A stretch of 60,915 nt of DNA, taken from Acidobacteriota bacterium (GTDB taxonomy: Bacteria; Acidobacteriota; JAAYUB01). Of this stretch, positions 50,362 to 59,407 are shown piece by piece (the first letter of the stretch is position 1; each line of letters starts with the position of its first letter). The notes under the pieces were generated by a model. That model had not been told where the DNA came from. It saw only the letters and a program-made list of their open reading frames with translations, and did no database searches. The stretch covers positions 1 through 60,915 of the forward strand of contig JAGNHB010000033.1 of the NCBI GenBank assembly GCA_018001935.1. Reading direction: 5' to 3'. Position numbers and translations under genes: made by a program.

Positions 50362-51603
50362 ATGAATCAACCGCTGAGCATGAAAAAGGGCGAGCATTCC
50401 CACGTCGGCAAAGTCCGCGAGGAGAACCAGGACCGGGTCACGTCGTTCCCGACGGACTACGGCGAACTGCACATCGTGGCCGACGGCATGGGCGGCCACC
50501 GCGGGGGCGCCACGGCGGCCTCGATGGTGGTCAACGGTTTCGAGGATTTCTTCCGGAGCCGGAAGGCCCCCCCGGGCACTTCGCTGGCCGACGCGCTCTG
50601 CCTGGCCACCCGGGCCACCAACCAGGCCATCTTTTCCGCGGCCAACGCGGGGAACCCCGAGACGACGAAGATGGGCTCGACCGTGGTGGTGGCCGTCTGG
50701 CGGGCGGAGGAGAACGAGCTGGTGGTCGGCCACGTGGGGGACAGCCGTGCCTACCTGTTCCGCGACGGCGCCCTCATGCAGATCACCCACGACCACTCCC
50801 TGGTCCAGCGCTACATCGACGCCGGCATGATGTCCGAGAGCGACGGCCGCCAGCACCCCGACTCGGGTGTCCTGACGCGATCCATGGGGCAGCGGCCCGA
50901 AGTGGAGATGGACGTCAAGCCTCCCGTGAAGATGCAGGAGGGGGACGCCGTGCTCCTCTGCTCTGACGGGCTGTGCGGTTACGTCGAGGACGAGGCCATC
51001 GCCCAGGCCCTCAATGCCGCCACGGAATCCCAGGACGCGGCGGACCGCCTCCTCGACCTCGCCCTGAAGGCGGGCGGGGAGGACAACGTGTCCATTCAGG
51101 TCCTCCAGTTCGGCGCCCGCAAGGCGGCGAAAACCGTCGTCGTGAAAGCCCTTCCGGGCGGCGCCGGCCCCGCGTCGCCGGGGGCGCCTTCCGCCCCGGC
51201 CGCCGTCGTTCCCCCCGCGGCGCCCCCGGTGGTTCCCGCCCCGGCCACGACCGCGGAGAAGGCGAGCCCGAAACCTTCCCGGAAACCGGCAGGCGACGAG
51301 GATCACGGCCACCCCAAGCACCGCCTGTTCCTGATCCTCCTGATCCCCACCGTTTTCCTGCTGGGGATGGTGGCCGGCATCCTGCTGGATCACTTCGTTC
51401 TCGCCCCGCCGCCGGCGGCCAAGCCCGCCGCCCCGCCGCCGGCCCCCGCCGGCCCCCCGACGCCGCCCGCCGTCACCCGGCCCGAAACCGCCCCGGGCCC
51501 GGCCGAGACGCCGTCCGTGACCATCACCCCCTCACCGGCGCCGCCCCCGGCCAACCGGCCGGCGCCCCGGAAAGCGGAGCCGCACAAAACACGTCATCAC
51601 TGA
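50362..51603 (+). CDS. PP2C-type serine/threonine phosphatase with membrane anchor
   Basis: A 413-residue protein. The N-terminal PP2C domain (about residues 8-245) has the metal motifs ENQDR, ADGMGGHRGG, GHVGDSRAYLF, CSDGL and GGEDNVS. A proline/alanine-rich linker leads to one transmembrane helix (LFLILLIPTVFLLGMVAGILL, about residues 320-340) and a proline-rich extracytoplasmic tail. It resembles PrpC/Stp partners of Hanks-type kinases, but no kinase lies nearby. The ATG follows GGGAAGG. Confidence 0.9.
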   Translation: MNQPLSMKKGEHSHVGKVREENQDRVTSFPTDYGELHIVADGMGGHRGGATAASMVVNGFEDFFRSRKAPPGTSLADALCLATRATNQAIFSAANAGNPETTKMGSTVVVAVWRAEENELVVGHVGDSRAYLFRDGALMQITHDHSLVQRYIDAGMMSESDGRQHPDSGVLTRSMGQRPEVEMDVKPPVKMQEGDAVLLCSDGLCGYVEDEAIAQALNAATESQDAADRLLDLALKAGGEDNVSIQVLQFGARKAAKTVVVKALPGGAGPASPGAPSAPAAVVPPAAPPVVPAPATTAEKASPKPSRKPAGDEDHGHPKHRLFLILLIPTVFLLGMVAGILLDHFVLAPPPAAKPAAPPPAPAGPPTPPAVTRPETAPGPAETPSVTITPSPAPPPANRPAPRKAEPHKTRHH

Positions 51604-51777
51604 AGCGGCCTGCCTGATTTCTTCGCGCCCGGGGTGCGGTCCGCGGGGAAGAGCCCCTGTGACGCCCCGGGTCCCGTTCGGGGCTGTTCGTTTTTCCGCC
51701 GTTCTGGTGTATGCTGTCTTCGTTCCGTGGCGGTCATTTCCGGGGAGAGGTGCATTCTCGTGAAGAGACAGGATGCC

Positions 51778-53067
51778 ATGTCGGAATTGACGGGTACGTT
51801 CCGCCTCACGCCCGCCGACATCGCGGAGATTGTCAGCGGCTTTCATGCCGAGATGCGGCGGGGCCTGTCGGGCGAACAGAGTTCGCTCAAGATGCTGCCC
51901 TCCTTCGTCGCGAAGCCCAGGGGATCGGAAACGGGCAACTACCTGGCCCTGGACCTCGGCGGGACCAACCTGAGAGTTTTGGCCGTCGAACTGGAGGGTG
52001 CGGGCAAGTCCCGCGTCCTGGCCGTGGACAAGTTCGTGGTCCCGGGCGCGCTGATGTGCGGGAAGGGGGAGGACCTCTTCGATTTCCTCGCCGATTGCGT
52101 CCTGACCTTCGCCGGCAAGGTCGGGGCCGGTTCGGCCGGCGGGCTGAGGCTGGCATTCACGTTCTCGTTCCCCACGGAGCAAACCCGCGTCGACTCGGGC
52201 CGGCTGGTCGCCTGGACGAAAGGTTTCACCGCGACGGGCGTACAGGGTGAGGATGTCGTCGACCTGCTCACCCGGTCGCTCCGGCGAAAGGGGGCCGGTT
52301 TCGTCCGGATCGTGGCGCTCGTCAACGACACCGTCGGCACCCTCGCCGCCCGGGGCTACGCCGATCCGGCCTGCGACGTGGGGGTCATCCTGGGGACCGG
52401 AACGAACGCCTGTTACTCCGAGGAGATCCTGAGAATTACCAAGAACAGGAACCTGGGTGCGGGCGGGGAGATGATCGTCAACATGGAGTGGGGCAATTTC
52501 GCCCTGCTCCGGCGCACCCCCTTTGACCTGGACCTGGACCGTCACTCCCCCAACCCGGGTTCTCAGCTCCTGGAGAAGACGGTCTCGGGAATGTACCTGG
52601 GAGAGCTTTCCCGACGGGTCATCCGGGCGTTGGTGAACGAAGGGCTCCTTTTCCCCGGGGCCGGCCGGGACCTCTTCGCCACTCCCTACGCGTTCAGGAC
52701 CGAGCACATGTCGGCTCTCGCGGCCAATGATCCCGGGGTTCTGGCCGCGTTCGGCATCGACGATCCCACGGAGAACGACCGGGGTCTCCTGGCCGACGTT
52801 TGCCGGGCGATTTCCCTGCGGTCGGCCCGGATCGTGGGTGCGGCCCTCGCCGCGGTCATCACCTGGATGGACCCGGAGCTGATACGGCCGCACACGGTGG
52901 GGATTGACGGGTCTTTGTTCGAGCATTACCCGGGGTACCCGGGAGATATCCGCGGCGCCCTGGCGGACGCCCTGGGGCCCCGGGCGGACCGGGTCCGGCT
53001 CGAGCTGGCCAAGGACGGTTCCGGCATCGGGGCGGCCGTCATCGCGGCCGTCGCCGGCACCGACTGA
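51778..53067 (+). CDS. Eukaryotic-type hexokinase
   Basis: A 429-residue sugar kinase of the hexokinase I/II (PF00349/PF03727) type, not the ROK-type glucokinase common in bacteria. Visible parts: MLPSFV, phosphate loop LALDLGGTNLRV (57-67), sugar-binding FTFSFPTEQ and WTKGF, catalytic D184 in LVNDTVGTL, and the second phosphate loop ILGTGTNACY. It phosphorylates glucose or related hexoses with ATP. The ATG at 51778 is chosen; GTG at 51760 is possible. The sugar porter follows 39 bases downstream, making an uptake-and-trap pair. Confidence 0.9.
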   Translation: MSELTGTFRLTPADIAEIVSGFHAEMRRGLSGEQSSLKMLPSFVAKPRGSETGNYLALDLGGTNLRVLAVELEGAGKSRVLAVDKFVVPGALMCGKGEDLFDFLADCVLTFAGKVGAGSAGGLRLAFTFSFPTEQTRVDSGRLVAWTKGFTATGVQGEDVVDLLTRSLRRKGAGFVRIVALVNDTVGTLAARGYADPACDVGVILGTGTNACYSEEILRITKNRNLGAGGEMIVNMEWGNFALLRRTPFDLDLDRHSPNPGSQLLEKTVSGMYLGELSRRVIRALVNEGLLFPGAGRDLFATPYAFRTEHMSALAANDPGVLAAFGIDDPTENDRGLLADVCRAISLRSARIVGAALAAVITWMDPELIRPHTVGIDGSLFEHYPGYPGDIRGALADALGPRADRVRLELAKDGSGIGAAVIAAVAGTD

Positions 53068-53106
53068 CCCCTTCTCGAGGTTTATCACCAAAGGAGACCA
53101 GACAGC

Positions 53107-54528
53107 ATGGAACAGCGCACACAAAGCGGCTACAAGACAGTCACCTACTTCGTCTGTGCCACGGCCGCCCTGGGGGGCTTGTTGTTCGGCCTCGACCAGG
53201 GGTTCATCGCCAATTCCCTGGGGACGATCAAGCAGGTCTACAACCTCGACCTGAAGGGGGCCGAGCACTATTCCTCCATCCTGGCCACCGGAAGCATCTT
53301 CGGGGCGCTCCTCGCCGGGGTGTTCGCCCGGTTCCTTGGACGGAAGAAAAGCCTGCTTCTCGCGGGCTTCCTCTTCAGCGCCGCCTCGAGCCTGTCGGCC
53401 TTCCTGCCCCACCTGCACATCCTGTTCGGGTGCCGCTTCGCCCTGGGGTTCGCGGTAGGCATCGCCTCGTTCGTCGTCCCCCTCTACCTGTCCGAGACGG
53501 CGCCGGCGAGCATCCGCGGCGCGATGGGAACGCTTTTCCAATTGCTCATCACCATCGGGATCTTCCTGATCTCCGTCACGAACGTGACCATCGTGCACTG
53601 GATCGTCGATCCCCGCTACGCGCTGTCGACCATGTTCGCCGTCATCGTCGTCTTCGCCCTCCTGATGTTCCTGGGGTGTTTCATCCTGCCCGAAAGCCCC
53701 CGGTGGCTCCTGCTGAAGGGGCGGAAGGACCAGGCGGTCGACGTCCTCACGAAGGTGCTCAACACCGACGAAGAGGTCCGCAGTGAAATCGCCGGGATCG
53801 AAAGCACCCTCCACCACGCGGGGGCCAGCCTCGGCATCGTGTTCCGGAAGTACTTCTTCAAGGTGCTCCTGGTGGGCGTCGGGCTGCAGATGTTCCAGCA
53901 GTTGGTGGGCATCAACGTGATGATCTACTACGCCCCCACCATCCTGGGCTACGCGGGGCTCACGGGCCTCGTCGGGATGATGACGGTGCCGACGGTCAAC
54001 ATGCTGTTCACCTTCCCGGCCATCCACCTCGTGGAGAGGTGGGGGCGCAAGAAACTCCTGTACGTGGGTGCGGTCTGCATGTTCGTCACCATGGTGGCGG
54101 CGGGCGTCGCGTTCCACCTGGTCGGCGACGTGTCGGACCCCAGCCAGGTGGGCGGGCTTCCCAAGACGATCCTCCTGGTCTCGGTGATCGTCTACATCTT
54201 CGGGTTCGCCGTTTCATGGGGGCCCGTGGCCTGGCTCGTCTGCTCGGAGATCTTCCCGCTCGAGGGCCGGGAAATCGGCATGACCATCACCACCATGGTC
54301 AACTGGACGTTCGCCGGCCTGCTCATGGACAACTCGCTGACCTTCATGCACACCTACGGGAACTCGTCCATCTTCTTCCTCTTTTCCGGTTTCTGCATCG
54401 CGGCCGTCTTTTTCGTGGCACTGTTCGTCCCGGAGACGAAGGGGGTCAACCTGGAGGCCATCGAGAGCAATCTGAGGGGTGGCGAAAAGATGCGAAACCT
54501 CGGCAAAGCGGCGGCCGGGGATCGTTGA
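53107..54528 (+). CDS. Sugar porter family MFS transporter, GLUT/XylE-like
   Basis: A 473-residue, 12-helix transporter. Family signatures: GRKKSLLLAG after helix 2, PLYLSETAPASIRG, PESPRWLL, QQLVGINVMIYYAPTI and PETKGVNLEAIE at the end. It should import a hexose or pentose, as a proton symporter or uniporter. An AAGGAG site precedes the ATG. The gene is cotranscribed with the hexokinase and converges with feoB across 13 bases. Confidence 0.93.
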   Translation: MEQRTQSGYKTVTYFVCATAALGGLLFGLDQGFIANSLGTIKQVYNLDLKGAEHYSSILATGSIFGALLAGVFARFLGRKKSLLLAGFLFSAASSLSAFLPHLHILFGCRFALGFAVGIASFVVPLYLSETAPASIRGAMGTLFQLLITIGIFLISVTNVTIVHWIVDPRYALSTMFAVIVVFALLMFLGCFILPESPRWLLLKGRKDQAVDVLTKVLNTDEEVRSEIAGIESTLHHAGASLGIVFRKYFFKVLLVGVGLQMFQQLVGINVMIYYAPTILGYAGLTGLVGMMTVPTVNMLFTFPAIHLVERWGRKKLLYVGAVCMFVTMVAAGVAFHLVGDVSDPSQVGGLPKTILLVSVIVYIFGFAVSWGPVAWLVCSEIFPLEGREIGMTITTMVNWTFAGLLMDNSLTFMHTYGNSSIFFLFSGFCIAAVFFVALFVPETKGVNLEAIESNLRGGEKMRNLGKAAAGDR

Positions 54529-54541
54529 CGGGGTTTCGGGG

Positions 54542-56761
54542 TCACACCCCGAACAGGGGGAGGGCGAGGCGGGTCAGGGCGCCGGTGAGGACGGCGAAGG
54601 GGATGACGAAGAAGAGGATCAGGGCGGCCTTTTTCAGCCCCTGTTCCTTCACGATCATGAAGAAGCTGGCGACGCAGGGGACGAAGAGGGTGAGGACCAC
54701 CAGGGTGACCGCCACCTGGCCGGGGCCGAACATCCCCCGCTCCACCATGTCGTAGAGGCCGGCGGCGCCGAAGTCGCGGCGCAGAAAACCCATGACGAAG
54801 ACCTGGGCGGCCTCGCCGGGGAGGCCCAGGAGCCCCGATACCACCGGTTTGGCGGTGTCGATGATCTTGCCCAGCACGGTGAACCAGTCCAGGAGGAAGA
54901 GGAGGAAGGTGCCCAGCAGGAAGAGGGGAACCGCCTCCTTGAGGAACCACCACACCCGGAGCCCGGTCTTGATCCAGATGTTCTTCCAGCACGGGTAGCG
55001 GACGGGGGGGATCTCCAGGATGAAATCGCTGGGGTCCCCCGGCAGAAGCCGGGCCGCGAGGATGCCCACCAGCAGGGTCTGGAACGCCACCACCCCGATC
55101 ACCACCAGGGCGACCCACGCGGAGAAACCCGAGAAGATGCCCAGCATGACCCCCAGCTGCGCCGAGCAGGGGATGCCCAGGGCCAGCAGGAGAGTGGCGA
55201 TCAAGCGCTCCTTGCGGGAGTTGAGGACCCTCGCCGTCATGACCGCCATGGTCCCGCACCCCAGGCCGAGAACCATGGGAAGAACGGCCTTCCCGTTGAG
55301 GCCGACGAGCCGGAAGGACCGGTTGGCCAGCACGGAGAGCCGGGGGAGATAGCCGCTGTCCTCGAGGAAGCCGAAGGCGAGGAAGAAGGTGGAGACCACG
55401 GGGAGCACGATGCCGACGCTGTAGGTGAGCCCCTTGGAGATCAGGCCGTAAGGCCCCGTGAAGAGGTCGGTGATGAAGGGGGAGGGGACGGCCTCGTGGA
55501 ACCAACGGTGGAGCGGCGGGTTGAGGTAGGCATTGAAGATCCCGTCCTCCAGCAACCCCACCAGGACCTGGGCCCCGAAGACCCCGACGAAGACGTAGAC
55601 GGCCGCCAGGACGGCCAGGAGTGCCGCCAGGCCGGTTCCCGCGCGCCGGGTGAAGCGGTCGAAGGCGTTGGTGAAGCGGCCGCCGCGCTTGAGGAGGGCC
55701 AGGAAGGGCAGCAGCGGCGGCATCACGGTGAGGGCCAGGAGCGTGAGGCCGGGGTGGAGCAACCCGAACTCCCCGACCAGGAGCCCGCCGGCCCCGACCA
55801 GGATGCCGTTGCCGTCCAGCAACGGTGCGAAGGCCGCATCGATCCGCTGAAGGGGGCCGGGGATCCCCAGCAGCGGCAGGATCGCGTTGGAGGCCATCAC
55901 CGCCAGGCCCAGGGCGAGCCCCGTTCCCAGAACGGCCGGCACGTGGTCGTCCGGCAAGACCGTCGCCAGGTTTCCGTTGGTCTGCTTCACCGTGGGGATG
56001 AACTCGTCCAGAAATCTCCGCCGGGACTGTTCGAAGTGGAGGCGAGGGTCGGGCCCCGCCTCCGGGCGGCGGTGCACGATGACGTTCCGGATGTGCTCCA
56101 TCAGCTTGCGTTCGCGGGCCCCCGCCTCCAGGGGCAGGTCGCCGGGTTCCTCCTGGACCAGCCACTCGAGGGTGAGGGCCCGCGGCAACCCCGGCAGCTT
56201 CGCCTCGACCGCGTCGGCCAGGGGAGAGGACAGGGCGACCGGGAGGCGGGGCCGGGCGGCCCGGGTGAAGAGACGGGCCAGGCGGGGGATGCCTTCACCC
56301 ATGGTGGCGATGGAGGTGTTCACGGGAACGCCGAACGCGGCGGAGACGGCCTCGGTGTCGATGCGGATCCCCCGGGCGGCGCACTCGTCGATCATGTTGA
56401 GGTTCAGCACCATGGGGATGCCGAACTCGGCGAGCTGCAGGGTCAGGTGGAGGGTCCGCCGGATGTTCTTCGCGTCGCCCACCTGGACGATGATGTCGGG
56501 CCGCTCGCGCAGCAGGATGTCCCGGGTGACGCGCTCGTCCTCGGACTGGGGGACGAGGCCGTTGATCCCGGGCGTGTCGATGATCTCGTAGCGGCGCCCG
56601 TCCACCGTCACGCCGGCGCGGGAGAACTCCACCGTCGTCCCGGGGTAGTTGGAGACGATGGCGTATCGCCCGGTGAGCGCGCCGAAGACCACGGACTTCC
56701 CCACGTTGGCGTTGCCCACCAGCACCACTTTCCTCACGCGTGTCGTGCCTGATCCGCTCAT
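54542..56761 (-). CDS. feoB: Ferrous iron transport protein B
   Basis: A 739-residue protein with an N-terminal G domain (G1 GNANVGKS at about 16-23, G3 DTPG, G4 NMIDE), a linker, and two Gate/nucleoside-recognition membrane regions (MVLGLGCGTMAVMTARVL and related). It takes up Fe(II) across the inner membrane. The ATG giving MSGSGTTRVRK is chosen. No feoA is seen beside it, and no iron-regulator box is obvious. Confidence 0.93.
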   Translation of the reverse strand: MSGSGTTRVRKVVLVGNANVGKSVVFGALTGRYAIVSNYPGTTVEFSRAGVTVDGRRYEIIDTPGINGLVPQSEDERVTRDILLRERPDIIVQVGDAKNIRRTLHLTLQLAEFGIPMVLNLNMIDECAARGIRIDTEAVSAAFGVPVNTSIATMGEGIPRLARLFTRAARPRLPVALSSPLADAVEAKLPGLPRALTLEWLVQEEPGDLPLEAGARERKLMEHIRNVIVHRRPEAGPDPRLHFEQSRRRFLDEFIPTVKQTNGNLATVLPDDHVPAVLGTGLALGLAVMASNAILPLLGIPGPLQRIDAAFAPLLDGNGILVGAGGLLVGEFGLLHPGLTLLALTVMPPLLPFLALLKRGGRFTNAFDRFTRRAGTGLAALLAVLAAVYVFVGVFGAQVLVGLLEDGIFNAYLNPPLHRWFHEAVPSPFITDLFTGPYGLISKGLTYSVGIVLPVVSTFFLAFGFLEDSGYLPRLSVLANRSFRLVGLNGKAVLPMVLGLGCGTMAVMTARVLNSRKERLIATLLLALGIPCSAQLGVMLGIFSGFSAWVALVVIGVVAFQTLLVGILAARLLPGDPSDFILEIPPVRYPCWKNIWIKTGLRVWWFLKEAVPLFLLGTFLLFLLDWFTVLGKIIDTAKPVVSGLLGLPGEAAQVFVMGFLRRDFGAAGLYDMVERGMFGPGQVAVTLVVLTLFVPCVASFFMIVKEQGLKKAALILFFVIPFAVLTGALTRLALPLFGV

Positions 56762-56861
56762 GTGCCGCCCGTGCCTCGTTTCCCGGCCCACCCGGGGTCG
56801 TTTCCGGGGTTCCCGCCCCGTCCGCCCGGGGTGTCAGATGACCCGGAACTTCCCGGGGGTC

Positions 56862-59288
56862 TCAAATTTTCTGCAGATCCGCCAGGTGCTCCAGCAGGAC
56901 CTTGATGCCGCGGTTTTCGAAGGAGATGGTGAGCTTGCGCCCGATGGAGGACGTCTCCACCCGCAGGATGCACCCGTTCCCGAACTTCTCGTGACGGACC
57001 CGTTCCCCCGCCTTGAAACCGGCCAGCGGCCGGCGTTCGCCGATCTTCGGTGCGGTCCCGGGCGGGGTCGGGGCCCCCGTTGCCGGCACGCGGGCCGGGG
57101 TTGGCGGCCGCACGCCCCGGTCGGCCTTCGAATCGGGGAGGCGGACCGGCGGTAGGACCTGGGACGCCCGCGAGACGATGCGCGGGCCCGCCGGTTTCGG
57201 TGGGCCGCCGCCTTCACCGCCGCCGCCCTCGCGCGCGGCCGGCCCCCCGAAGAAGTTCCGGATGTCCTCGACGGTGTTGAAGGTCCGGATGGCGGCCCCG
57301 TCCAGGTCGAGACGCGGTTGGCGGGACGGGGGCGCCGCGGCGCCGGCCCGCGGCGTCAGGGTGAAGGGGTCGAGGCGAACCAGGCAGTCGGGGGCGATTT
57401 CGCGGAGGAAGCGTGACGGGTTGACCCTTTCCGGTTCCTTGTCGAAGGACTTGGGCCGGGCCTGGCAACGGCTGAGGGTCAGGTGGCGCCGGGCCCGGGT
57501 CATGCCCACGTAGAGCAGCCGTCTCTCCTCCTCGATGTCGTCGGGGTTGTCCATGGCGCGGAAGTGGGGCACCAGGCCCTCCTCCAGCCCCACGATGAAG
57601 ACGTGGTCGAATTCCAGTCCCTTGGCGCCGTGGAGGGTCATGAGGACCACCCGCCCGTTGTCGCTGCCCTCCTCGCTGTCGGTGAAGAGGGAGAGCCGGT
57701 CCAGGAAGGTGCCGATGGTCCCGCCCTCCTTCTCGTGCTCCGCCGCCATGGTGACCAACTCGCGGACGTTTTCCAGGCGGGATTCGTCGGTGGGGTCGTC
57801 CGAACCCTGGAGGAAGGCTTCGTACCCGGAGCGCGCGAGCACCGACTCGACATACTCCCCCAGTTTGAGTTCGCCCTGGGCTTTCTCAAGTCCGGCGAGC
57901 AGTTCGCGGAACTGGGCGAGGGTGGTCCGGGCCCGTCCCGTCACCGTTCCGCCGTCGAGTTCGGCGTTCAGGGTGTCCCACAGGCCCCGGCCCGACCGCG
58001 AGGCCGCGGTCCTCAGCTGCTCAACCGTCTTCTCGCCGATCCCCCGGGGGGGCGTGTTGATGATGCGGAGGAAAGAAACGGTGTCCGACCGGTTGGCCAG
58101 AAGTTTCAGGTAGGCGGCGAGGTCCTTGATCTCCTTGCGGCTGTAAAAGCTCAGGCCCCCTACCACCCGGTAGCGGATGGTCTGGCCGCGGAAGGCATCT
58201 TCCAGCCGCCGGGACTGGAAGTTCGTTCGGTACAGGACACCCACCGTCCCCCGGTCGCTGTCCACCAGGATGCGCTTGACCGCCCGGCTCACCGAGGATG
58301 CTTCCAGCGCAGGGTTTTCCGCCTCGAAGAGGCCGACGGGGGACCCCGCCGCGTTGGCGGTTCGAAGGGTCTTGTCCCGCCGGTTGAGGTTGTTGGCGAT
58401 GAGGGAGGAACCCGCCCTGAGGATGTTGCGGCTGCAGCGGTAATTCTCCTCCAGCTTGAAGATCCGGCTGCCGGGGAAGTCCTTCTCGAAGTGGAGGATG
58501 TTGGCCAGGATGGCGCCCCGGAACCCGTAGATGGACTGGTCCTCGTCCCCCACCACGCAGATGTTCTTGTGGCCGGCGGTCAGGTGCCTGACCAGGAGGA
58601 ACTGGGGCGGGTTGGTGTCCTGGAACTCGTCAACCAGGAGGTAGCGGTACCGGCGGTTGACCCGTTCCCGGACGTCGGGGTGCCCCTCCAGGATGTCGTT
58701 GGTCTTGAGGATCAGGTCGTCGAAGTCCAGGGCGCCGGCTTCCCGCATCTGCTCCTCGTAGCGGCGGTAGGCCTTCGCCACGATCTCGTCGCCGTCCCGG
58801 TCGAACTGCTCGGCGTACTTCGACGGGGTCACGTGCCGGATCTTGGCCTGGGAGATCCGGTGGATCACGGCGTCGGGGGTCACCTCGTCCCCCGCGCTCA
58901 TGTCCTTGAGCAGGCGCTTGACGAGGCTTTTCTGGTCGTCGGCGTCGTAGATGGTGAACTGGGAGGGGTAGCCCAGGACACCGATCTCCCGGCGGAGGAA
59001 CCGGGCGCAGAAGGAGTGGAAGGTGCAGACCAGCGGCATGCGCGCCATCCGGGGCCCCAGGAACGCCTGGACGCGCTCCTGCATCTCCCGGGCGGCCTTG
59101 TTGGTGAAGGTGACCGCCAGGATCTCGTCGGGTTGGAAGAGGCCCTCCCCGATCAGGTAGGCCACCTTGCAGGTGATGACCCGGGTCTTTCCGCTCCCCG
59201 CTCCCGCCACCACCAGCATGGGGCCCCCGGTGTAGATCACCGCCTCCCGCTGCTCCGGGTTCAGGGTCTCCAGCAGGTCGCGTGTCAT
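56862..59288 (-). CDS. pcrA: UvrD/PcrA-family ATP-dependent DNA helicase
   Basis: An 808-residue superfamily 1A 3-prime-to-5-prime helicase. Motifs: Walker A GAGSGKT (29-35), TFTNKAAREM (Ia), LLVDEFQDTN (II), VGDEDQSIYGFRGA (III), MTLHGAKGLEFDHVFIVG (V) and LLYVGMTRARRHLTLS (VI). The C terminus (FKAGERVRHEKFGNGCILRV) is the PcrA-type Tudor domain that contacts RNA polymerase. It acts in repair and removal of stalled complexes. GGGAGG precedes the ATG. Confidence 0.93.
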   Translation of the reverse strand: MTRDLLETLNPEQREAVIYTGGPMLVVAGAGSGKTRVITCKVAYLIGEGLFQPDEILAVTFTNKAAREMQERVQAFLGPRMARMPLVCTFHSFCARFLRREIGVLGYPSQFTIYDADDQKSLVKRLLKDMSAGDEVTPDAVIHRISQAKIRHVTPSKYAEQFDRDGDEIVAKAYRRYEEQMREAGALDFDDLILKTNDILEGHPDVRERVNRRYRYLLVDEFQDTNPPQFLLVRHLTAGHKNICVVGDEDQSIYGFRGAILANILHFEKDFPGSRIFKLEENYRCSRNILRAGSSLIANNLNRRDKTLRTANAAGSPVGLFEAENPALEASSVSRAVKRILVDSDRGTVGVLYRTNFQSRRLEDAFRGQTIRYRVVGGLSFYSRKEIKDLAAYLKLLANRSDTVSFLRIINTPPRGIGEKTVEQLRTAASRSGRGLWDTLNAELDGGTVTGRARTTLAQFRELLAGLEKAQGELKLGEYVESVLARSGYEAFLQGSDDPTDESRLENVRELVTMAAEHEKEGGTIGTFLDRLSLFTDSEEGSDNGRVVLMTLHGAKGLEFDHVFIVGLEEGLVPHFRAMDNPDDIEEERRLLYVGMTRARRHLTLSRCQARPKSFDKEPERVNPSRFLREIAPDCLVRLDPFTLTPRAGAAAPPSRQPRLDLDGAAIRTFNTVEDIRNFFGGPAAREGGGGEGGGPPKPAGPRIVSRASQVLPPVRLPDSKADRGVRPPTPARVPATGAPTPPGTAPKIGERRPLAGFKAGERVRHEKFGNGCILRVETSSIGRKLTISFENRGIKVLLEHLADLQKI

Positions 59289-59356
59289 ATCGCACCTCCC
59301 GGGCTGCCGGTGCGCGGATGTTGGAGAGCTCGACCGATCTGCCGCGCCTTTCCGCC

Positions 59357-59388
59357 TGTTCGTGTGGTTGGTGTGGTTTGTGGTTTCA
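59357..59388. repeat. Single-arm word repeat
   Basis: Tandem TTCGTGTGG / TTGGTGTGG / TTTGTGG words upstream of pcrA look like one arm of the paired elements; no matching inverted arm is seen nearby. Confidence 0.55.
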
Positions 59389-59407
59389 TTTTGCCTGATT
59401 AAGGGAA

